DNA from: Dioscorea cayenensis subsp. rotundata
Taxonomy: Eukaryota > Streptophyta > Magnoliopsida > Dioscoreales > Dioscoreaceae
Reading direction: 5' to 3'
Assembly: GCF_009730915.1 (NCBI RefSeq)
Contig: NC_052486.1
Location: 23,403,589-23,467,588 of the forward strand
DNA length: 64,000 bases
A program made the translations under genes and the position numbers. Under the pieces are notes generated by a model that was given only the letters and a program-made list of their open reading frames with translations, was not told the DNA's origin and ran no database searches. Positions 60,001 to 64,000 of the stretch are shown here, piece by piece. Positions within the stretch are counted from its first letter, which is position 1. The number at the start of each line of letters is the position of its first letter.

Positions 60001-60615
60001 AGAAATCTCCCTCGCAGACTAACAAAACCCCCAAATGAGAAATCCCTCAGCAGACTTCAATATCTTCCAACAAAAAACAGGAGCACAAAACAAAACCGAA
60101 AATCTTTCTTTCAGAATGAATGTAGCTAACATAAAACCATACTCAATACCTTAGATCAGAATCGATGAATGCCAACTAGTCACATGGGACTTCTCTCTCG
60201 AGATACCGTGAAAGTGGAAAAAGTCGATGAAACGCTAATTACAGAGGCTTTCACGAGAGATAACTTCGAGACAGCTTCGAAACTGGAAAAAGTCAAGACG
60301 TGAGTCGAGAAAAGAATTAAACTACCCAATAAATTGCCTCTGTATACCCTCACTGAAAAACCCCCACTTCCTCCTCAAATCGCCGACGGTCATAGCCCAC
60401 TCACTCCTCATGCAAGGGCATTTTCGTCCAAAAATTTGAAACTCACTCTGCTCACATCCGCTACAGGTCGTGTTCAAAAACACAGACTTTTACGAGGGGG
60501 TTTTTGGGATCTGCAAAACTAATCTTGTTTTTGTAATTTTACAAACTTAAAGCGCTGGTAATTTCCACTTATAATAAACACAAAGAATGAAAGTTTGCTA
60601 ATAAATAAATAAATA

Positions 60616-61615
60616 NNNNNNNNNNNNNNNNNNNNNNNNNNNNNNNNNNNNNNNNNNNNNNNNNNNNNNNNNNNNNNNNNNNNNNNNNNNNNNNNNNNNN
60701 NNNNNNNNNNNNNNNNNNNNNNNNNNNNNNNNNNNNNNNNNNNNNNNNNNNNNNNNNNNNNNNNNNNNNNNNNNNNNNNNNNNNNNNNNNNNNNNNNNNN
60801 NNNNNNNNNNNNNNNNNNNNNNNNNNNNNNNNNNNNNNNNNNNNNNNNNNNNNNNNNNNNNNNNNNNNNNNNNNNNNNNNNNNNNNNNNNNNNNNNNNNN
60901 NNNNNNNNNNNNNNNNNNNNNNNNNNNNNNNNNNNNNNNNNNNNNNNNNNNNNNNNNNNNNNNNNNNNNNNNNNNNNNNNNNNNNNNNNNNNNNNNNNNN
61001 NNNNNNNNNNNNNNNNNNNNNNNNNNNNNNNNNNNNNNNNNNNNNNNNNNNNNNNNNNNNNNNNNNNNNNNNNNNNNNNNNNNNNNNNNNNNNNNNNNNN
61101 NNNNNNNNNNNNNNNNNNNNNNNNNNNNNNNNNNNNNNNNNNNNNNNNNNNNNNNNNNNNNNNNNNNNNNNNNNNNNNNNNNNNNNNNNNNNNNNNNNNN
61201 NNNNNNNNNNNNNNNNNNNNNNNNNNNNNNNNNNNNNNNNNNNNNNNNNNNNNNNNNNNNNNNNNNNNNNNNNNNNNNNNNNNNNNNNNNNNNNNNNNNN
61301 NNNNNNNNNNNNNNNNNNNNNNNNNNNNNNNNNNNNNNNNNNNNNNNNNNNNNNNNNNNNNNNNNNNNNNNNNNNNNNNNNNNNNNNNNNNNNNNNNNNN
61401 NNNNNNNNNNNNNNNNNNNNNNNNNNNNNNNNNNNNNNNNNNNNNNNNNNNNNNNNNNNNNNNNNNNNNNNNNNNNNNNNNNNNNNNNNNNNNNNNNNNN
61501 NNNNNNNNNNNNNNNNNNNNNNNNNNNNNNNNNNNNNNNNNNNNNNNNNNNNNNNNNNNNNNNNNNNNNNNNNNNNNNNNNNNNNNNNNNNNNNNNNNNN
61601 NNNNNNNNNNNNNNN
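60616..61615. other. Assembly gap of exactly 1,000 N
   Basis: A placeholder-sized run of unknown bases marks a scaffold join. The true distance and content are unknown, and the right edge of the transposon lies only about 35 bases before it. Confidence 0.99.
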
Positions 61616-63700
61616 TATAAATGTGAAAGTAGAAAAAAACATGTCATATTATGTGTTCACTCTTATAAGTAAAAAGCCAAAACTAGTTCGATACTTTGGT
61701 ATGATATAGAAGGAAATGGTGACTAGTCTTAAGAAGAAATATATGGATTCACTTGCACAAACATGTATGAATAATAATAATAACAATAATAATAATAATA
61801 GGCAAAAGCAATGGTAGTCCAATACTATTTATCAAAATTGTTCACATAGTGGTAAATTAGGGTCCAATATTATTAATAAATATTGTTTGCTGGTTCTTGA
61901 GTGGGTTTCATGTAAGAAAAACAATGTTTTCTTCATTTTGGGGTTATATGACAGGAGTATTTATCTTTTTATAAGCTCGTCAAGCTAATGTAATTAATGC
62001 AAGCGGTGGGAAAATATAGTTTCTATAACAAAATACGTGTCGACAAGGTCAGTGTTTAACCCCCAGTGACAGGGTTATTGCATAGTTAATTGGGGACTAG
62101 TTTCTATGTCAAAATACGGCATATTCACAAAAACGATGAACTAACAAAAATTCAAAAACAAGCAAAGTACAAGAATTTACAAGTAATACGATCCCAATTT
62201 TTGTCATATCAAAAATACACCAGCTTAATGGAATACAAACATGAATCAGTATAATAAATAAATAATTCAAGATATATATGTCAAAAATAATCGAGAATTT
62301 TCTTTAAAAATCTAAAAGTTCACAAAACTTGAATTTTTCAGTATATACATATAATAGGGTTTATATGCGGGATACTTTCACTCGATTAACGCCCAAAAAA
62401 ATACTCCTCAAACCTTACACCTTGGCATGTCCTATATTTGGGAAAAAGATCCCTATTAGCTTTAAATAACAAAATCGAGGCTAACAAGCAATAGTATATA
62501 TATATATAAAGATTTTTAGAAGGGTACAAATGCAAAAATTTCAAACTATTATTCTACACCCCCAAATATTGATTATCGTGAGGGCTACAACAGCAATTAC
62601 CCACTCTAAGAGCTCAAATCAATAATTCCAACATGATCAATGAGTACTAAAACCCTCAAAACTTCACTCACATTTTTCCAAATCACAAATTTAAAAATTC
62701 TGGGAATAATAGACACCTAACACTATGACATAGCCGAAATTCACATAATTTAGAGTACTACTCAATTTATAACATTCAATTGAATTTCTAACTATTTCTG
62801 CAAAATTATAATTCAGACATATACTATTAAAATATGCATATCTCTTAACCTACAACTCCAAACTTAATGAAATTTTACTGACAATCATACAACTCAAAAA
62901 GGAACGACTTTCTTATTTTTCACCTTATCTAATTCAATCTCCCTGATTATCAAAATTGGCCATGATTCTTCAAGTTCTGCACAGAAATATCATCCGAGAC
63001 AATTATACTAATGAGGCTATATCTCACAAACTACAGAATCATAAAATCTGAAATTTTGCAATTATTTAGATAACATCAAAATCTACAACTTTTATATTTT
63101 ACTCTCCTTCAAATTCTTCCTCTAATATCCCTAAAATCGGAGAGGAATTTCTGCTATAGTCAAAAACGAAAATCTGAAAACTATCAAACTAAAACAACTA
63201 GCAATTCCTTTCACATGGTGAAAGATTGTATCTCAATCAACTATACTTCATATTACATCAAACATATCATGCAAGATCTCATCCTTGAGATGTGATTTAA
63301 TCCATAAAAACATCATGATCAAGATCCTAAGTGCACACATCAACAGAGAAACAAAACTCCTTCAAACCACAAATTGGGAACAAACCCTAGAAACTCAAGG
63401 GCTAAATCTAAAGTTTAAAGGTGAATCACAAATAGGAACAAATTTTAGGGTTTCAAAAAGAAATAAATCTAGAGCCAACCGCATCAATAATAATCATTAA
63501 TTATGCAACAAGCTCAAAGATCCTACCTGAAAGAAGCAAAACAACTCTCAATAAGAAGATCCACTCGTCCTGCCACCCAGCACTCACCATGAAGTAAAGG
63601 AAAAGAGGGCTAGGGTTTTATAAGAGGTCGTGGTAGTGAAGTCTGCAATCAGATCGTGATATTTTGTAACCGTAAGGATAAGAGCAAGGGTTTTAAAAAT
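61616..63700. other. AT-rich DNA without identifiable genes
   Basis: Only short chance reading frames occur. An AAT microsatellite lies near 61771-61800. TAGTTTCTATNNCAAAATACG is repeated at about 62017 and 62098. The words and lack of exons suggest decayed retrotransposon sequence, but no protein domain can be read here. Confidence 0.45.
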
Positions 63701-63789
63701 CTTATAAATCAATGGCTCGATTGAAAAAAAGCTTGCAGTCGACTGGCTAGGGATCTAATTTAAGGGGTGGGGCTCACACTTTCTTTAAC

Positions 63790-64000
63790 AGCTAAGAACT
63801 TAATGTCTATATGCTTAGACCTAGAAGAACTTCTGTTGTTATTTGAGAACAAAATCGCTCGCTCTATTATCACAATACAACGTCAAAGGTCTCTTTATGC
63901 TTTCTGACAACTCGTAATCCTTTTAACGAAATTAGCGAGCCCAAATAGCATGACTAGATGCCCTCATAACATGCGATGAATTCTGCCTCCATGGTTGATG
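63790..64000 (-). mobile_element. Ty1/copia retrotransposon fragment (RNase H end)
   Basis: Minus-strand translation, across frame shifts, reads STMEAEFIAC at the window edge, then HAIWARNFVKRI, LTLYCDN and finally SRSKHIDIKFLAVKE. These are the ordered landmarks of the copia RNase H C-terminus (family pattern: STxEAEFxA, W-L-R, CDN, SKHIDIKYH). Stops and shifts show that it is inactive. The rest of the element would lie to the right of the window. Confidence 0.75.

Larger units (their letters stand above)
55297..60580 (-). mobile_element. Decayed DNA transposon with Ulp1-like protease remnant
   Basis: About 5.3 kb, unlike its surroundings in composition and full of TTTAAAC/GTTTAAA words. 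The outer edges form a short imperfect inverted repeat (TATAATAAGGGAAAATTAC on the left; TATTATAAGTGGAAATTAC on the right when complemented). A second shared word, TCCCAAAAACCCCCTC, occurs inside both ends in inverted orientation. The minus strand holds a degraded C48 peptidase (see 56560-57000). Further in (near 59190-59280), NFVKPPMVYLVGDDPLP resembles plant DUF1985 segments found beside Ulp1 domains. Such gene pairs occur in Mutator-like and CACTA elements; which one is unclear. Multiple stops and shifts show it is dead. Confidence 0.55.

Noticed and set aside
60569-61647. Two long minus-strand frames near 61 kb
   Set aside because: They are runs of unknown residues across the N gap and contain no sequence information.
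1-64000. CRISPR arrays, operons, prophage or other prokaryote-type systems
   Set aside because: The direct repeats here are tandem or dispersed without regular unique spacers, genes are spliced, and no phage or bacterial defence protein is present. The nearest look-alike, the GCGCCG array, has spacers of only 14-17 bases.

Overview
The window is nuclear DNA of a flowering plant. Genes have many introns with GT-AG borders and are separated by long AT-rich stretches. The gene set is specific to or typical of plants: a CSLD glycan synthase, 4-coumarate:CoA ligase, a DUF3444 J-like protein, a G-box-binding bZIP factor, cytosolic/peroxisomal 6-phosphogluconate dehydrogenase, ATAD3, DEAD-box helicase RH5 and the ATR partner ATRIP/SUV2. 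The species cannot be fixed from this sequence. A monocot is plausible but not shown. The assembly is a draft: it has a run of exactly 1,000 N (60616-61615), and three genes each carry one surplus base in a short homopolymer.

Layout. 1-3.1 kb: gene-free AT-rich DNA. 3.6-7.9 kb (+): CSLD2/3-type synthase, 3 coding exons, 1,151 aa. 9.26-14.08 kb (-): 4CL-like ligase, 6 exons, one frameshift, tail-to-tail with CSLD. 14.3-18.4 kb: repeats and gene-poor DNA. 18.42-20.0 kb (-): single-exon J-like/DUF3444 protein, head-to-head with a G-group bZIP factor (20.7-25.1 kb, +, 12 exons). 25.9-27.3 kb (-): 6PGDH, intronless coding region with a leader intron. 28.8-31.4 kb: gene-free, with a LINE tail and a tandem duplication. 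31.5-36.1 kb (+): ATAD3, 8 exons, one GC-AG intron. 36.35-36.72 kb (-): a 62-aa protein in three tiny exons. 37.8-42.8 kb (+): RH5, 13 exons, one frameshift. 43.5-46.5 kb: an unrecognised, apparently broken gene with internal tandem repeats and a perfect hairpin. 46.68-46.86 kb: a striking array of GCGCCG blocks every 20-21 bp. 47.4-54.9 kb (-): ATRIP/SUV2, 13 exons, one frameshift, with several duplicated intron segments. 55.3-60.6 kb: a decayed DNA transposon with a Ulp1-like protease remnant. After the gap, AT-rich DNA and the edge of a Ty1/copia element at the right end.

The genes are mostly housekeeping and do not form one pathway. CSLD and 4CL both serve the cell wall. RH5 (ribosome biogenesis) has telo-box and site II promoter motifs. 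ATRIP (replication stress) has an E2F-type site at its TATA box. The bZIP gene has a G-box, its own class of target, in the promoter it shares with the DUF3444 gene. I found no prokaryote-like defence or other wholly new system. The most unusual items are the 20-21-bp GCGCCG array, the clustered homopolymer frameshifts (one of which could be bypassed by a downstream splice acceptor), and the repeated local duplications in introns and promoters.
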